From positions 1 to 58,829 of the forward strand of contig JAISVZ010000015.1 of assembly GCA_031271295.1 (NCBI GenBank): DNA of 58,829 nt. Reading direction: 5' to 3'. Position 1 is the stretch's first letter. Each line of letters starts with the position of its first letter. This document shows positions 32,697-42,886 of the stretch, piece by piece. The notes under the pieces were generated by a model. That model had not been told where the DNA came from. It saw only the letters and a program-made list of their open reading frames with translations, and searched no databases. This DNA is from Clostridiales bacterium. GTDB lineage: Bacteria > Bacillota > Clostridia > Lachnospirales > WQUN01. The position numbers were made by a program, and so were the translations under genes.

Positions 32697-33638
32697 TTAT
32701 ATAAGTTTATCCGAACCGAGCCGGCCGGCAATAAAGTTTACAAACCCAACTACAATTACGCTGATGCCTGTTTTAAGAATACCCGCAACCGTTGCCAAAT
32801 GGTACTGAGATTGCGATATGCCGTACCTTAAAACAAAAATGTCTATAGTTTCCGCCCATTTTGCGTTTACGCCGCGTCCTAAGAAGTACTGAATTTCAAA
32901 ACCCGATTCCAACAAATAACCGGTGGACATTATAAGCAGAATAACAATTGTTGGGCGTATACTTGGCAGAGTAATATGCCACATTTTGTGATAACGGTTT
33001 GCGCCGTCCATTTCCGCGGCTTCGTAAAGCGTAGGGTCTATGGCTGTCATTGCCGCCAAATATATAATGGTGTTCCACCCAAGCTCCTTCCATAAGTGGG
33101 AGCCGGCAACAATTCCCCAGAACTTACTCGCGTCGTTTAAAAATAAAACGGGTTCGCTGATGAACCCTAACTTCATTAGCACCACGTTTATTATACCGCC
33201 GGATGTTGGAAGGGCGAGCATTGTGGATACAAGCCCGGTAACAACTATCCAGCTTAAAAAGTGCGGCATATATGTTATGTTTTGTATTATGCGTTTAAAA
33301 GGAACGTTCTTTACTTCGTTTAAAAGAAGTGAGAGTACTATGGCGCAAACATAACCCAAAATAAGTGTAAGTACGCTTTGCCCCAATGTGTTGCGGAAAT
33401 CGCGCCAAAATTGATTGCTTGTAACACCGGATATCAGATTTTCAAAATTGTCAAACCCAACCCATTGCTGATCCCACATATTTCGTATTTGGGGCTTATA
33501 ATTCTGAAACGCCATCGTCCAACCGGTAAGGGGCACATAAGAAAACAAAATTCTATACAGCAGAAAAGGAACACTCATAACAATGAGCGCCCACTGACTT
33601 TTTATAAGGGTCCATAAACTTTTTTTGCTTTTTTGCAT
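32697..33638 (-). CDS. LplB-type carbohydrate ABC permease
   Basis: 313 residues. Six membrane segments, a family-typical start (ALIVMSVPFLLYRILFSYVP, GWTMAFQNYKP) and the EAA loop LYEAAEMDGANRYHKMWHIT at about residues 210-230. It pairs with the LplC-type permease encoded 13 bases downstream. The ribosome site is weak and far from ATG (CAGG region). The combination of LplA/B/C types points to import of an oligosaccharide, plausibly mannan- or glucan-derived given the enzymes at 46-52 kb. Confidence 0.88.
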   Translation of the reverse strand: MQKSKKSLWTLIKSQWALIVMSVPFLLYRILFSYVPLTGWTMAFQNYKPQIRNMWDQQWVGFDNFENLISGVTSNQFWRDFRNTLGQSVLTLILGYVCAIVLSLLLNEVKNVPFKRIIQNITYMPHFLSWIVVTGLVSTMLALPTSGGIINVVLMKLGFISEPVLFLNDASKFWGIVAGSHLWKELGWNTIIYLAAMTAIDPTLYEAAEMDGANRYHKMWHITLPSIRPTIVILLIMSTGYLLESGFEIQYFLGRGVNAKWAETIDIFVLRYGISQSQYHLATVAGILKTGISVIVVGFVNFIAGRLGSDKLI

Positions 33639-33732
33639 GTGACAGGCCTCGATTCTGGATTTTTTTTAAAAAGGCGAGAGGTTTCCCAACCTCCCGCCTA
33701 CACATTGCAAAAAATTTAACCGTTAAATCAAA

Positions 33733-35529
33733 TTAATTGCCTACACTATAACGCGTGATACGATCTTGAATACCATCGTTTATTTCCTGCTCGTAGAGCG
33801 CTACGTTGGCCATCTGAACCTCGGCTACATATTCTTCCCAGATTGAATCGAAGTCCGCAGGGTCGGCCATAATTGCCTGAGGCAGATACGAAACCGCCGC
33901 TGCTGTCATTTGGTTATTGGCTGTTTGAGCATCGTTGGAAAGAGGAATGTTCCAGCATGGATAATAAACAGGGTTATCCGGCGGCTGGTTAATAAATTCT
34001 TTCCATGTTTGTTTGCCGTAAGCTGTAAGGAAATCCTTATCGTACTGCTGAAGGCTGTCGAAGAATTCCTGCTTGGAATCCGCCGGACCGTAGAAGTTGC
34101 CGTTATCAAGTGTTCCCTGGTGTTTCGGCAACTGGTCACGGAATGCCATTAAGCGGTTGCTTGCGCGCCATGTAAGGTCGTTATCGTTATCGCGCATTTC
34201 CTGTGTGCGGTAATACATGCCGTCGTCGCCTACTAAATATTCCTCGCCTTCAACGCCCCACGAAAGCAGAACTTGCCATCTTTCGCTCATCATTGTTTCA
34301 AGGAAAAGCATAACGGTATCAACTTGCTGGCAGGAAACGGAAACACCCATGCCCTGCTGTACGTTCATAACGTCACGGTCTGCGTAATAGGGGGTTTCGC
34401 CTTCGTAAACCGGCATTAAGCTAACCCATGTGCGCTCAATTTCGCCGCGCTCAACAAGAGCGTCGAAAGCCTGACCGAAGTTCCAGCGTTGGTCGTGCAT
34501 ACCAAGTACGTTGCCGCCCGCAAGCTTCGCCAAATACTGGTCGTAAGTTTGCGTAAATGATTCCTGGTCTACCAAGCCTTTTGCGTTCATTTCGTTAAGG
34601 TATTTAAACCAGTCGTAAGCAATTTGCTTATCGGCGTAGATTTGCGCGTTCTGGTTTTCGTCAACTGTAACGCCGCCGTTGTTTGGCTGGCCCGCTAAGA
34701 ATAACGGAGGGTTAGTCATGCCCCATTCAAGCCCAGCGGAGCTTAAAATTTCAAAGCCGATTGTAGGCATTCCGTTTATTTCCGGAAACTTGGTTTTGTA
34801 ATCCTCAATAAGCTGGAAGTACTTTTCAATTGTCATATTATCAAGGTTTGGATAACCCGCGTCCGCCAAAACTGCCTTCTGAAGCCAGAAGCCTGTGCCC
34901 CAGTGGGTGCCGCCGGGAATTTCGCCGTAGTAACGGTTGTAGTTCGGGAAAATGTAGAAGCCGTCGGCAACCTCGCCGCCTGTGTAGCTAAGTTGTTTGA
35001 TGTACGGGTCTACGTGAGTTTTAAGTAACGGGTACTTTCCGCTGTCGAGGATATCGTTTAAGCGCAGAAGAGCGCCGCCTTCAAGAAGACGAAGCTGGTT
35101 GTCGCCGGTTCCGATAAGGTCAGGATATTCGCCGGCTGCAAGAAGAGTACCAACACGCATATCGACGTTGTCCGGAATTGTAATTTCCATCTCAAGCGTA
35201 ACACCGAGTTCGTCCTTCATAAGCTTAGTAAGCTTATTGTCCGCAGCCGGTGCGGATTCGCTGGATGTTGTCCAAATAGTAATTGTTGTTGGGTTATCCG
35301 GAGATAAAACCGCTTCGCCTCCCGGAGCCGCAGTGGTAGTATCTGCCGGAGTAGTTGTTGTATCTGTTGTTGCCGGAGCCGTGGTTGCCGGGTCCGTGGT
35401 TGCCGGAGCTGTTGCTGTTGACGGCGTTGTGGTTGTGCCGGACGTTGAATCGCCGCCACCGGTGCAAGCCGCCATAGCAAATACCAAAACGCTCGCAAGC
35501 AGTAATGCCATGACTTTCCTAAAAATCAT
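33733..35529 (-). CDS. LplA-type extracellular solute-binding lipoprotein
   Basis: 598 residues. Signal peptide with lipobox AMAAC (Cys22), then a Thr/Pro/Ala-rich tether (about 30-70, a repeat-rich region in DNA). The binding domain (about 75-595) has typical cluster-1/LplA features: TITIWTTSSESAPAADNKL, then TGGEVADGFYIFPNYNRYYG and multiple Trp/Tyr for sugar stacking. Anchored outside the membrane, it delivers substrate to the two permeases downstream. The gene starts the operon; AAGGAGG lies 10 bases before ATG. Confidence 0.92.
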   Translation of the reverse strand: MIFRKVMALLLASVLVFAMAACTGGGDSTSGTTTTPSTATAPATTDPATTAPATTDTTTTPADTTTAAPGGEAVLSPDNPTTITIWTTSSESAPAADNKLTKLMKDELGVTLEMEITIPDNVDMRVGTLLAAGEYPDLIGTGDNQLRLLEGGALLRLNDILDSGKYPLLKTHVDPYIKQLSYTGGEVADGFYIFPNYNRYYGEIPGGTHWGTGFWLQKAVLADAGYPNLDNMTIEKYFQLIEDYKTKFPEINGMPTIGFEILSSAGLEWGMTNPPLFLAGQPNNGGVTVDENQNAQIYADKQIAYDWFKYLNEMNAKGLVDQESFTQTYDQYLAKLAGGNVLGMHDQRWNFGQAFDALVERGEIERTWVSLMPVYEGETPYYADRDVMNVQQGMGVSVSCQQVDTVMLFLETMMSERWQVLLSWGVEGEEYLVGDDGMYYRTQEMRDNDNDLTWRASNRLMAFRDQLPKHQGTLDNGNFYGPADSKQEFFDSLQQYDKDFLTAYGKQTWKEFINQPPDNPVYYPCWNIPLSNDAQTANNQMTAAAVSYLPQAIMADPADFDSIWEEYVAEVQMANVALYEQEINDGIQDRITRYSVGN

Positions 35530-35838
35530 ATGTATTCCTCCTTATATAATTGCCTCAATCGGGCTAACACCGATTATAATACCAACGTAATAAAATTGCA
35601 ACAAAAATATATTAAAAAAATAAAAAAAACGGTCAAAAAATTATGCAACATCAACATAAAGGCGTAAAACATCGGATTAGGCGTGCAAAAAATAAACAAA
35701 ATGTGTGCATATTCAGGTTTTAAAACAGTGATAAATAAACATATCCCGCTTTTGGCTTCGACACTTGACAAAAGCGCGTTTAAAACTCTACACTATGCAT
35801 ATGTGCTGTATATGTCATAAAAAAAGCGAGGTGTTTAC
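35530..35838. other. Divergent gap between importer operon and TPR gene
   Basis: 309 AT-rich bases. A likely promoter of the TPR gene is TTGACA (35765-35770), 18 bases, TACACT (35789-35794). Minus-strand promoters for the importer operon should lie nearer 35560-35650, but no good match is visible. No ORF or strong hairpin. Confidence 0.5.
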
Positions 35839-36993
35839 ATGCCGGGTCTGCTTCTGGCACTAAACGGCGATTACGCGAGCGCCGCGTACACGTTTAAATC
35901 CACCGGAATAAAGGTGTATTCGTTCGAGGAAGCGTTATACCACTGCTATACTTATTGGAAGGAATCCGCGGACGATTTTGCCGCGCCGGAATTTATTGCC
36001 TGGGTTCGCGACACGTTAAACCTTGCTCATATAGCAACAAAAATAAAGCCTCCTACAGACGGCGGAGATTTTGCCGAAAAGTTTCTGCAATTTTTGCTGA
36101 TTGCGGATTATTTCGATTCGGCGCAAATAAACGATTTAAAAAACAGGTTAAAGGCGTGGGAAAACTCTCTTGAATGGGAACGCCTTAAGGAACGGGCGGA
36201 TTCTTTAAACGCAAAGGACGACGCGCAAAAAGCGTATCCCTTGTATAAACGCGCCCTCGGTTTTGGCGAAAACGAAGGGCTTTTTAACAATTTTGCGGTT
36301 TGCCTAATGAAACTGCAAAAATATGAAGAAGCGTTTGAATATTTAAGCCGCGCTTACGAAATGCAGCCGGATAACACGGATATTTTGGTTAATTATACCG
36401 AAGCGGCAATTTTAAGCCATAACTTTAACAAAGCTGTGGCGCTTTTAAAAAAACTGTGCGAAATTAAAGAAGACGCGGATGTTTATTACCTTTACGCGCA
36501 GCTTTATTACGAAACGGGCGATATCAGAAACGCCTCGGCATATACCGAAAAGGCGCTTGCCGATAAGTACGACCCGTATTATGTGTACCGGCTGGCGGAT
36601 ATTTACGTTCAGCTTCGCATGTACGACGAAGCTCTTCAGGCGCTTAACAAAATAAAAGATCAGGACAGGGATTTTCTTGTTAAGCAGGCGGAGGTTTATA
36701 TAGCGGCGGGGCATATCCCGGCGGCAATAAAATGCATTGAACGCGCGCTTTTTTACAGCCGCACGGATAGCGAATTGTGGATACGCCTTGCGCTGTATTA
36801 CCGCCTTAATTACGATACGCAAAAAGCTCAGGCGGCAATTACCACCGCCCTAAACCACGACCCGTTTAACGAAAAGGCGCTTTTAGAAAGCGCGCGAATA
36901 AAAAAAGCCCTTGGTAAAACCAAGGACTATCAGGAAATTTTAAAAAATATTTTAAACAGCCTTAAAAAGAAGTACAGAGAAAGCGCAAGGTAA
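35839..36993 (+). CDS. Tetratricopeptide-repeat protein
   Basis: 384 residues, all helical. TPR-type units run from about residue 110 to 375 (e.g. FNNFAVCLMKLQKYEEAFEY, YYLYAQLYYETGDIRNASAY, YYVYRLADIYVQLRMYDEAL, LWIRLALYYRLNYDTQKAQA). There is no signal peptide or enzyme domain. The N-terminal 100 residues contain extra helices. It is convergent with the IMP dehydrogenase gene, with stops adjoining. A scaffold role is likely; partners unknown. Confidence 0.8.
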   Translation: MPGLLLALNGDYASAAYTFKSTGIKVYSFEEALYHCYTYWKESADDFAAPEFIAWVRDTLNLAHIATKIKPPTDGGDFAEKFLQFLLIADYFDSAQINDLKNRLKAWENSLEWERLKERADSLNAKDDAQKAYPLYKRALGFGENEGLFNNFAVCLMKLQKYEEAFEYLSRAYEMQPDNTDILVNYTEAAILSHNFNKAVALLKKLCEIKEDADVYYLYAQLYYETGDIRNASAYTEKALADKYDPYYVYRLADIYVQLRMYDEALQALNKIKDQDRDFLVKQAEVYIAAGHIPAAIKCIERALFYSRTDSELWIRLALYYRLNYDTQKAQAAITTALNHDPFNEKALLESARIKKALGKTKDYQEILKNILNSLKKKYRESAR

Positions 36994-38499
36994 TTATTTT
37001 ACCGTGATATCCGTTTCCTTAAGCACGACGTCGTGCGCGCCGCCTTCAACAATTGAAACGGAAGAAACAAGGGTTATCTTAGCCTTCTCCTGAAGTTCCG
37101 GTATTGTGAGCGCGCCGCAGTTACACATTGTGGATTTCACCTTGCTTAACGTTAACATTACGTTATCGCGCAGCCTGCCGGCATACGGCACGTACGAATC
37201 CACACCCTCTTCAAACGATAAGCCGGATTTTCCGCCCAAATCGTACCTTTGCCAGTTTCTTGCCCTTTGCGTTCCCTCGCCCCAGTATTCTTTCATATAA
37301 TTGCCGTTTACCATGAATTTTTTCGTTGGGCTTTCGTCGAAACGCGCAAAGTATCTGCCAAGCATACAAAAATCCGCACCCATAGCCAGCGCCAACGTAA
37401 TGTGATGGTCGTGCACTATGCCGCCGTCGGAGCAAATGGGCACGTATATTCCGGTTTTCTCAAAGTATTCGTCTCGCGCTTTGGCAACTTCTATAACCGC
37501 CGTCGCCTGCCCTCGCCCAATTCCTTTCGCTTCCCTTGTTATGCAAATAGCGCCGCCGCCTATACCTATTTTAACAAAATCCGCGCCCGCTTCGGCTAAA
37601 AATAAAAAACCTTCGCGGTCCACAATATTACCCGCTCCAACCTTTACGGAATCCCCGTATTTTTCGCGTATAAACGATAACGTTTCCTTTTGCCAGTAGG
37701 TATAACCCTCGGACGAATCTATACAAAGAACGTCCGCGCCCGCTTCAACAAGGGCGGGTACTCTTTCGGCGTAGTCGCGCGTATTTATTCCCGCGCCTAC
37801 GATATAGCGCTTGTTCTCGTCTAACAGTTCGTAGGGGTATTCCTTGTGCGAATCATAATCCTTTCGGAAAACGAAGTATTTTAAATGCCCGCTATCATCC
37901 ACAATGGGAAGGGCGTTAAGCTTGTTCTCCCATATAATATCGTTCGCCTCGCCCAAATCCGTACCCTCTTTGGCGCAGGTAAGCTGGTTTATGGGGGTCA
38001 TAAACTCTGAAACTTTTGTATTAAGGGGTAAACGCGACACTCTGTAATCCTTACTTGTAACCATACCCAAAAGTTTGCCGTAGGATGTGCCGTCATCTGT
38101 TACGGCAACCGTTGAATGCCCGGTTTTCTCCTTTAAATCAATAATATCTTTTAATGTGTTATCCGGCCTAATGTTGGAATCGCTCGTAACGAAACCGGCC
38201 TTATAGCTTTTAACGCGTTTAACCATTTCCGCCTGTTCTTCTACGCCCTGAGAGCCGAAAATAAAAGAAATACCGCCTTCTCGCGCAAGGGCAATCGCCA
38301 TCTTATCGTCAGATACCGATTGCATTATTGCGGAAACCAGCGGTATGTTCATTGTAAGCGAACCCTCCTCCCCCTTTTTGAATTTAGTGACGGGAGTTTT
38401 AAGCGACACATTCGAGGCGACACACTCCTTCGACGAGTACCCCGGAACCAGCAGGTATTCGCTGAACGTGCGCGACGCTTCCTTATAAAAATACGCCAT
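36994..38499 (-). CDS. guaB: IMP dehydrogenase (divergent type)
   Basis: 501 residues: TIM barrel split by a CBS pair (about 105-225). It converts IMP to XMP using NAD, the first step of GTP synthesis. Catalytic loop reads [12 protein letters not shown] (Cys near residue 315) where most bacterial enzymes have GPGSICTTR. The flap contains RNWQRY with the Arg-Tyr pair needed for hydrolysis. The N-terminal barrel start ([20 protein letters not shown]) also differs from the classical bacterial form. The gene stands alone; AAGGAG lies 7 bases before ATG. Function is well supported in spite of the divergence. Confidence 0.88.
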   Translation of the reverse strand: MAYFYKEASRTFSEYLLVPGYSSKECVASNVSLKTPVTKFKKGEEGSLTMNIPLVSAIMQSVSDDKMAIALAREGGISFIFGSQGVEEQAEMVKRVKSYKAGFVTSDSNIRPDNTLKDIIDLKEKTGHSTVAVTDDGTSYGKLLGMVTSKDYRVSRLPLNTKVSEFMTPINQLTCAKEGTDLGEANDIIWENKLNALPIVDDSGHLKYFVFRKDYDSHKEYPYELLDENKRYIVGAGINTRDYAERVPALVEAGADVLCIDSSEGYTYWQKETLSFIREKYGDSVKVGAGNIVDREGFLFLAEAGADFVKIGIGGGAICITREAKGIGRGQATAVIEVAKARDEYFEKTGIYVPICSDGGIVHDHHITLALAMGADFCMLGRYFARFDESPTKKFMVNGNYMKEYWGEGTQRARNWQRYDLGGKSGLSFEEGVDSYVPYAGRLRDNVMLTLSKVKSTMCNCGALTIPELQEKAKITLVSSVSIVEGGAHDVVLKETDITVK

Positions 38500-38656
38500 A
38501 AGTCATTCTCCTTTCCAATTTTCAATAGAGTATACAAGTTGTTTTGCGGAAAAGCAAGGCGTAATTTTTGCAAAAATTAGATGGTAATTTTCAGAAAAAC
38601 AGGATAAAATGACGGTTGTACAAAATAAATTTATACATAAAAACGGAGGGCTTGCA

Positions 38657-39412
38657 ATGTTCATTCATCACAGGGATTCAATCGAAATAATGATAAAGCA
38701 CTACAGGCAAAACCCGGAGATTTCCGCGCTTTTTTTAATTGGTTCGGTTGCCACAGGCTTGGCCCGCGCGGATTCGGATATTGACGGCGTGGCGGTTGTG
38801 CCTCATAATACGTACATTAAATTGAAAGCTGCGGGCAAGCTTGAAGAGGTTGAATTCGGCAAATGTACATACGATGGCGGGTATTTCAACATTCATTATG
38901 TATCGCGTGAAGTTATGCAAGAGCTTGACGAAAACGGCTCCGAACCCATGCGCAATATGTTTTGCGAAGCCAAAACCCTTTTTTGCGGCGAACCGGGTTT
39001 GCCGGAACTTGCGGCAAAAATCGCGGTATACCCTAAAAAGGAGAAGGAAGCCAAGCAGTTTCGTTTTTACTGTATGTTAAAAATGCTGCATACATATTTT
39101 TGGATATCTTGCAAGCCGGAGGGTTTTTTTCGCCGCCATACGGCAAACTTAATGGTTTGCTCACTTTACCGTCTTATTTTGGCGGAAAACGAAATTCTTT
39201 TTCCTTCCATGCGAAAGTTAGAGGAATACGCGGCAAAAGCGCCCGATAAGCCGGAAGGCATTATAAAAAAATGCGAAAACTTTTTAAATACGCTGACGGA
39301 TACCGACGCGGCGGATTTGGTTAAAAGCTACGAAAAATGGACGGCGTACAACTACCCAAAGGATCACGATACGGTTATGAATAATTTTTCGGACCCATAC
39401 GAGTGGATGTAA
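38657..39412 (+). CDS. MNT-type nucleotidyltransferase-domain protein
   Basis: 251 residues from ATG 38657 (GGAGGG 7 bases upstream); an earlier ATG lacks a ribosome site. Pol-beta-like active-site motif FLIGSVATGLARADSDIDG at about residues 28-46 (GS...G and DxD). The C-terminal helical part resembles ANT/HEPN-like regions of antibiotic adenylyltransferases and their relatives. It could modify a small molecule or act as a TA-type nucleotidyltransferase; substrate unknown. It precedes glmM on the same strand by about 150 bases. Confidence 0.7.
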   Translation: MFIHHRDSIEIMIKHYRQNPEISALFLIGSVATGLARADSDIDGVAVVPHNTYIKLKAAGKLEEVEFGKCTYDGGYFNIHYVSREVMQELDENGSEPMRNMFCEAKTLFCGEPGLPELAAKIAVYPKKEKEAKQFRFYCMLKMLHTYFWISCKPEGFFRRHTANLMVCSLYRLILAENEILFPSMRKLEEYAAKAPDKPEGIIKKCENFLNTLTDTDAADLVKSYEKWTAYNYPKDHDTVMNNFSDPYEWM

Positions 39413-39488
39413 CATAAAAATATACAGAGGAATTATACAAGGATGGGTAATTGATAAAGAAAACCCTATCGGCAAGTTCTTTATTAAT

Positions 39489-39522
39489 GCCAAGCCATGC
39501 CAAGCCATGCCATGCCATGGCA
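39489..39522. repeat. Short CCATG/CCAAG tandem repeat
   Basis: TGCCAAGCCATGCCAAGCCA continues as repeated CCATG units ending in the palindrome TGCCATGGCA, just before a GCGGCG...CGCCGC stem. It lies in the glmM 5' leader about 45 bases before the start. Confidence 0.7.
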
Positions 39523-39564
39523 AAGCGGCGAAACCGCGCCGCTAATTATTCTTAGGAGGTAAAA

Positions 39565-40911
39565 ATGGGGAGATATTTTGGAACAGACGGTGTTAGAGGG
39601 CTTGCGAACAGCGAGCTTACGCCGGAATTGGCTTTTAAAGTTGGCAGAGCGGGCGCGTACGTGCTTTCGAAGCGGAAAAACCACGCGCCGAGAATTATAA
39701 TCGCGTCGGATACGCGCCGTTCATGTTTTATGCTGGAGGCGGCGATATCCGCGGGTATTTGCTCCGTTGGCGGCAGTGTTGTTTTGGCGGGGGTTTTGCC
39801 GACGCCCGCAATCGCGTACCTTACAAAACGGCGGGAATTTGACGCGGGTATAGTAATTTCCGCGTCGCACAATTCTTTCGAGGATAACGGCATAAAGTTT
39901 TTCGGCACCGAGGGGTACAAATTGCCGGACGAAACCGAAAACGAAATTGAAAACTACATTGAAAACATTGATAAAATTCCAAACCCAACGGGCGATAAGG
40001 TTGGAACGGGCGAACGAAAGGACTATTTGGAGGAATATATAAACTTTCTTAAAAAAACATCGGATGGGCTTGACTTAAAGGGCATTAAAATTGCGGTGGA
40101 CTGCGCAAACGGCGCAACATACCGCGCCGCGCCGTCGGTTTTGTTCGAGCTTGGCGCGTCCGTATTTGTAATAAACAACGAACCGGACGGAAAAAACATT
40201 AACCGTAAATGCGGCTCCACAAATATGGCGCAGCTTATAGAATATGTTAATGAAAACCATATGGATTTGGGCATAGCCTTTGACGGCGACGGCGACCGCT
40301 GCCATTTGGTGGACGAAAACGGCAAGGACATTAAAGGCGACGAAATTATGTCAATTTGCGCGTGCCATATGAGGGATGCGGGAAAGCTTAACAAAAATAC
40401 GTTGATAGCAACAATTATGAGCAACTTGGGGCTTTTTATGATGGGCGAACGCGAAAAAATTGCTATAGAAAAAACCCAAGTTGGCGACAGGCTGGTTTTG
40501 GAGCGAATGCTTGAGGGCGGGTTTAATTTAGGCGGCGAACAGTCCGGGCATATCATTTTTTCGGATTACAACACAACGGGCGACGGCATTTTAACCGCGC
40601 TTCAGGTGCTTAAAATTATGACGGAAACGGGCAAAAAGCTGTCCGAGCTTAACACCAAAATGGAGATTATGCCGCAGGCTCTAATTAACGCCAACGTGCC
40701 CAACAGCAAAAAGTACAACTGTTTAAACAACGAAAAAATTAAAAAAGCCGTTGACGAAATTACAAAAAAATTCGACGGGCGCGGACGGGTGGTTATTCGT
40801 CCTTCCGGCACGGAAAGTTACGTTCGGATAATGATTGAGGGCAAGGATAAAAAGGAAATAACGGACGAGGCGCAAAAACTTGCGGCACTTATAGAGGCGG
40901 AGATGAATTAA
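39565..40911 (+). CDS. glmM: Phosphoglucosamine mutase
   Basis: 448 residues, normal length. It converts glucosamine-6-phosphate to glucosamine-1-phosphate for peptidoglycan. Motifs seen: GRYFGTDGVRGLAN at the N-terminus, the phosphoserine loop VISASHNSFEDNGIKFFG (about 97-114), the metal loop AFDGDGDRC (about 238-246) and the sugar/phosphate-binding IRPSGTESYVRIM (about 412-424). AGGAGG lies 6 bases before ATG. It overlaps mtnN by one base (TAATG), so the two are coupled. Confidence 0.95.
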   Translation: MGRYFGTDGVRGLANSELTPELAFKVGRAGAYVLSKRKNHAPRIIIASDTRRSCFMLEAAISAGICSVGGSVVLAGVLPTPAIAYLTKRREFDAGIVISASHNSFEDNGIKFFGTEGYKLPDETENEIENYIENIDKIPNPTGDKVGTGERKDYLEEYINFLKKTSDGLDLKGIKIAVDCANGATYRAAPSVLFELGASVFVINNEPDGKNINRKCGSTNMAQLIEYVNENHMDLGIAFDGDGDRCHLVDENGKDIKGDEIMSICACHMRDAGKLNKNTLIATIMSNLGLFMMGEREKIAIEKTQVGDRLVLERMLEGGFNLGGEQSGHIIFSDYNTTGDGILTALQVLKIMTETGKKLSELNTKMEIMPQALINANVPNSKKYNCLNNEKIKKAVDEITKKFDGRGRVVIRPSGTESYVRIMIEGKDKKEITDEAQKLAALIEAEMN

Positions 40912-41612
40912 TGAATACGATAGGGATAATAGGCGCGATGGAATCCGAAATTGCGCAGCTTAAAAACGAAATGGAAATTAAAAGCACAAAAAAACTTGTA
41001 AACACCGAATTTTATGAGGGAACAATGACGGGCAAAAACGTTGTGCTTGTTAAATGCGGCATAGGCAAGGTAAACGCCGCGGTGTGCGCGCAAACGCTGA
41101 TTAACCTCTACAATGCTTCCTGCGTAATAAATACCGGCGCGGCGGGCGCAATTTCCGGCAAGCTTAATATAGGCGATGTGGTGGTATCCACAGACCTTAT
41201 TCAGCACGACTTTGACACGTCCGCCGTGGGGGATATTTTGGGCGTTATTCCCGGCCTTAGTGTGGATTCCTTCGCCGCCGACGAAAGGCTTATAAAAATT
41301 GCGCAGGAGGCGGGCGAAGAGGTTTTGGCGGGGAAAAACAACGTATTTACCGGAAGAATTGCCACCGGCGATCAGTTTATAGCAACCAAAGAGCAAAAGC
41401 AAAAAATAGAGGGCAGTTTCTCCGCAATGTGCGCGGAAATGGAAGGCGGCGCTATTGCGCAAACCTGCTGGCTTAACAACGTGCCCTTTGTTATTGTACG
41501 CGCAATATCGGATAACGCGGATGAAAAAGCCACAATGTCCTTCCCGGAGTTTGTAAAACTCGCGGCGAAAAACGCGGCTTGTATTGTGCGGAGGATGATA
41601 ACGCAGATATGA
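40911..41612 (+). CDS. mtnN: 5'-methylthioadenosine/S-adenosylhomocysteine nucleosidase
   Basis: 233 residues. It cleaves MTA and SAH to adenine and the thio-sugar. Motifs: IGIIGAMESEIAQLKNEM start, CGIGKVNAAVCAQ, NTGAAGAI, GDVVVSTDLIQHD, and the catalytic end AEMEGGAIAQTC and VRAISDNADEKA with the Asp acid. It starts on the glmM stop codon, and its own stop overlaps the next ATG by 4 bases (ATGA). Operon: glmM, mtnN, NodB lipoprotein. Confidence 0.95.
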   Translation: MNTIGIIGAMESEIAQLKNEMEIKSTKKLVNTEFYEGTMTGKNVVLVKCGIGKVNAAVCAQTLINLYNASCVINTGAAGAISGKLNIGDVVVSTDLIQHDFDTSAVGDILGVIPGLSVDSFAADERLIKIAQEAGEEVLAGKNNVFTGRIATGDQFIATKEQKQKIEGSFSAMCAEMEGGAIAQTCWLNNVPFVIVRAISDNADEKATMSFPEFVKLAAKNAACIVRRMITQI

Positions 41613-42886
41613 AGGGGAAAAACTGTCTTGCCGTTTTGGCAAAAAGGGCTTTTTTAATTTTCTTGTTAATTTTTATTTCCGGCTGCACTTTGCAAACGGA
41701 AGAACAGATAACGGAAAACGGCGCCGTTTTATCAGGCGGCGAATCCTCGGATGGATTAGATAGCGGCTTTGGCGAAACGCCGCCGCAGAATGGTTCGCAG
41801 GTTGTGCCCGCACAAAACGGCGTTTCCGGAAACAGTTCCGAAACGTCCGGCGGCGCAGATTTGCAGGCGCAATCCGATCCCGCGCCAAACGGCGTTTTCG
41901 AAAGCGGTTCCGAAACGTCCGGCGGCGCAGGTTCGCAGGCGCAATCCAACCCGCCGGAAATTGACTACCAAAAGGTAAAACCCTACGAAGTTGGGCGGAT
42001 AACGGTTATTATGTACCATGGGGTTGTGGACGCGGAGGAAGCGCCGGATAAATACACCCGCACGGTAGAAGAATTTAAAGCGGATTTGCAAACCCTTTAC
42101 GATGAAGGCTTCCGCTTAGTTAGTATGCGCGATTATTTGGATAACAACATAAAAATTGAAGCGGGTAAAAGCCCGGTGGTTTTAACGTTCGACGACGGGC
42201 TTAGAACGTCTTTTTCGCTTGTAAAAAACGAAGACGGCATTTTGGTTCCGCGTCCGGACTGCGCTGTGGATTTAATAAATAAGTTTGCCGAACTTCATCC
42301 GGATTTCGGAAAAACCGCTGCGTTTTTTATAAACCGGGATCCGTTTGCCGGGGACGCGTCGCTTGCGCAGTCCTTCGCGTACCTCGTTGAAAACGGATAC
42401 GAAATAGGAAACCACACCGCAAGCCACGCCGCAATGGACGAATTGGACGCTTTGCAGCTACAGGCGGAAATTGGCGAAGTGGAAAAAATAATACGGGAAA
42501 ACGCGCCAAAAGGCTATGAATGCGTTGCGTTAACATATCCGTTCGGCATTCGCCCCAAGGAAGAATTTCATAGCTTTGCGCTTAGCGGCGAATTTGAGGG
42601 CATAAAATACAATTATGCCGCAGCTTTCAGGGAAGGGCAAAGCGTATCGCCTTCCGCGCCCAACCGCAACGGTTTTGACGTTTTAAACCTTCCGCGCGTA
42701 AGAGGCTCGGACAACGAAGAAACGGATTTAGGCTGGACACTTCGAAGCTTCAGGGATAACCCGGATTTGAAGTATGTATCGGACGGGGACCCAAACAAGA
42801 TAAGCGTGCCCGAAGTTTACGCGGAAAATATTGATTACGCAAGCGTTTCGGGCAAGGAAGTTGTGGTTTATGAATTAAGCGGCTAA
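41609..42886 (+). CDS. Polysaccharide-deacetylase (NodB) lipoprotein
   Basis: 425 residues from ATG 41609, overlapping the mtnN stop. A signal peptide ends in lipobox ISGC (Cys26), so it is a cell-surface lipoprotein. Residues 40-125 are a Ser/Gly/Glu tether containing a 72-bp DNA repeat (41819-41960). The NodB domain shows VIMYHGVV, LTFDDGLR (Asp-Asp motif) and GNHTASHA (His-His metal ligands). It probably de-N-acetylates peptidoglycan or another surface glycan. It is coupled to glmM/mtnN, linking it to cell-wall metabolism. Confidence 0.88.
   Translation: MKGKNCLAVLAKRAFLIFLLIFISGCTLQTEEQITENGAVLSGGESSDGLDSGFGETPPQNGSQVVPAQNGVSGNSSETSGGADLQAQSDPAPNGVFESGSETSGGAGSQAQSNPPEIDYQKVKPYEVGRITVIMYHGVVDAEEAPDKYTRTVEEFKADLQTLYDEGFRLVSMRDYLDNNIKIEAGKSPVVLTFDDGLRTSFSLVKNEDGILVPRPDCAVDLINKFAELHPDFGKTAAFFINRDPFAGDASLAQSFAYLVENGYEIGNHTASHAAMDELDALQLQAEIGEVEKIIRENAPKGYECVALTYPFGIRPKEEFHSFALSGEFEGIKYNYAAAFREGQSVSPSAPNRNGFDVLNLPRVRGSDNEETDLGWTLRSFRDNPDLKYVSDGDPNKISVPEVYAENIDYASVSGKEVVVYELSG
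41819..41960. repeat. In-frame minisatellite, 2 x 72 bp
   Basis: Units start at 41819 and 41891 (GGCGTTT...GTTCCGAAACGTCCGGCG in each). They lengthen the surface tether of the NodB lipoprotein by 24 residues per unit. Confidence 0.85.

Noticed and set aside
39413..39564. glmS-type ribozyme or riboswitch upstream of glmM
   Set aside because: The leader has only a short CCATG repeat and a GC stem; no glmS core motifs, and the gene is glmM, not glmS.
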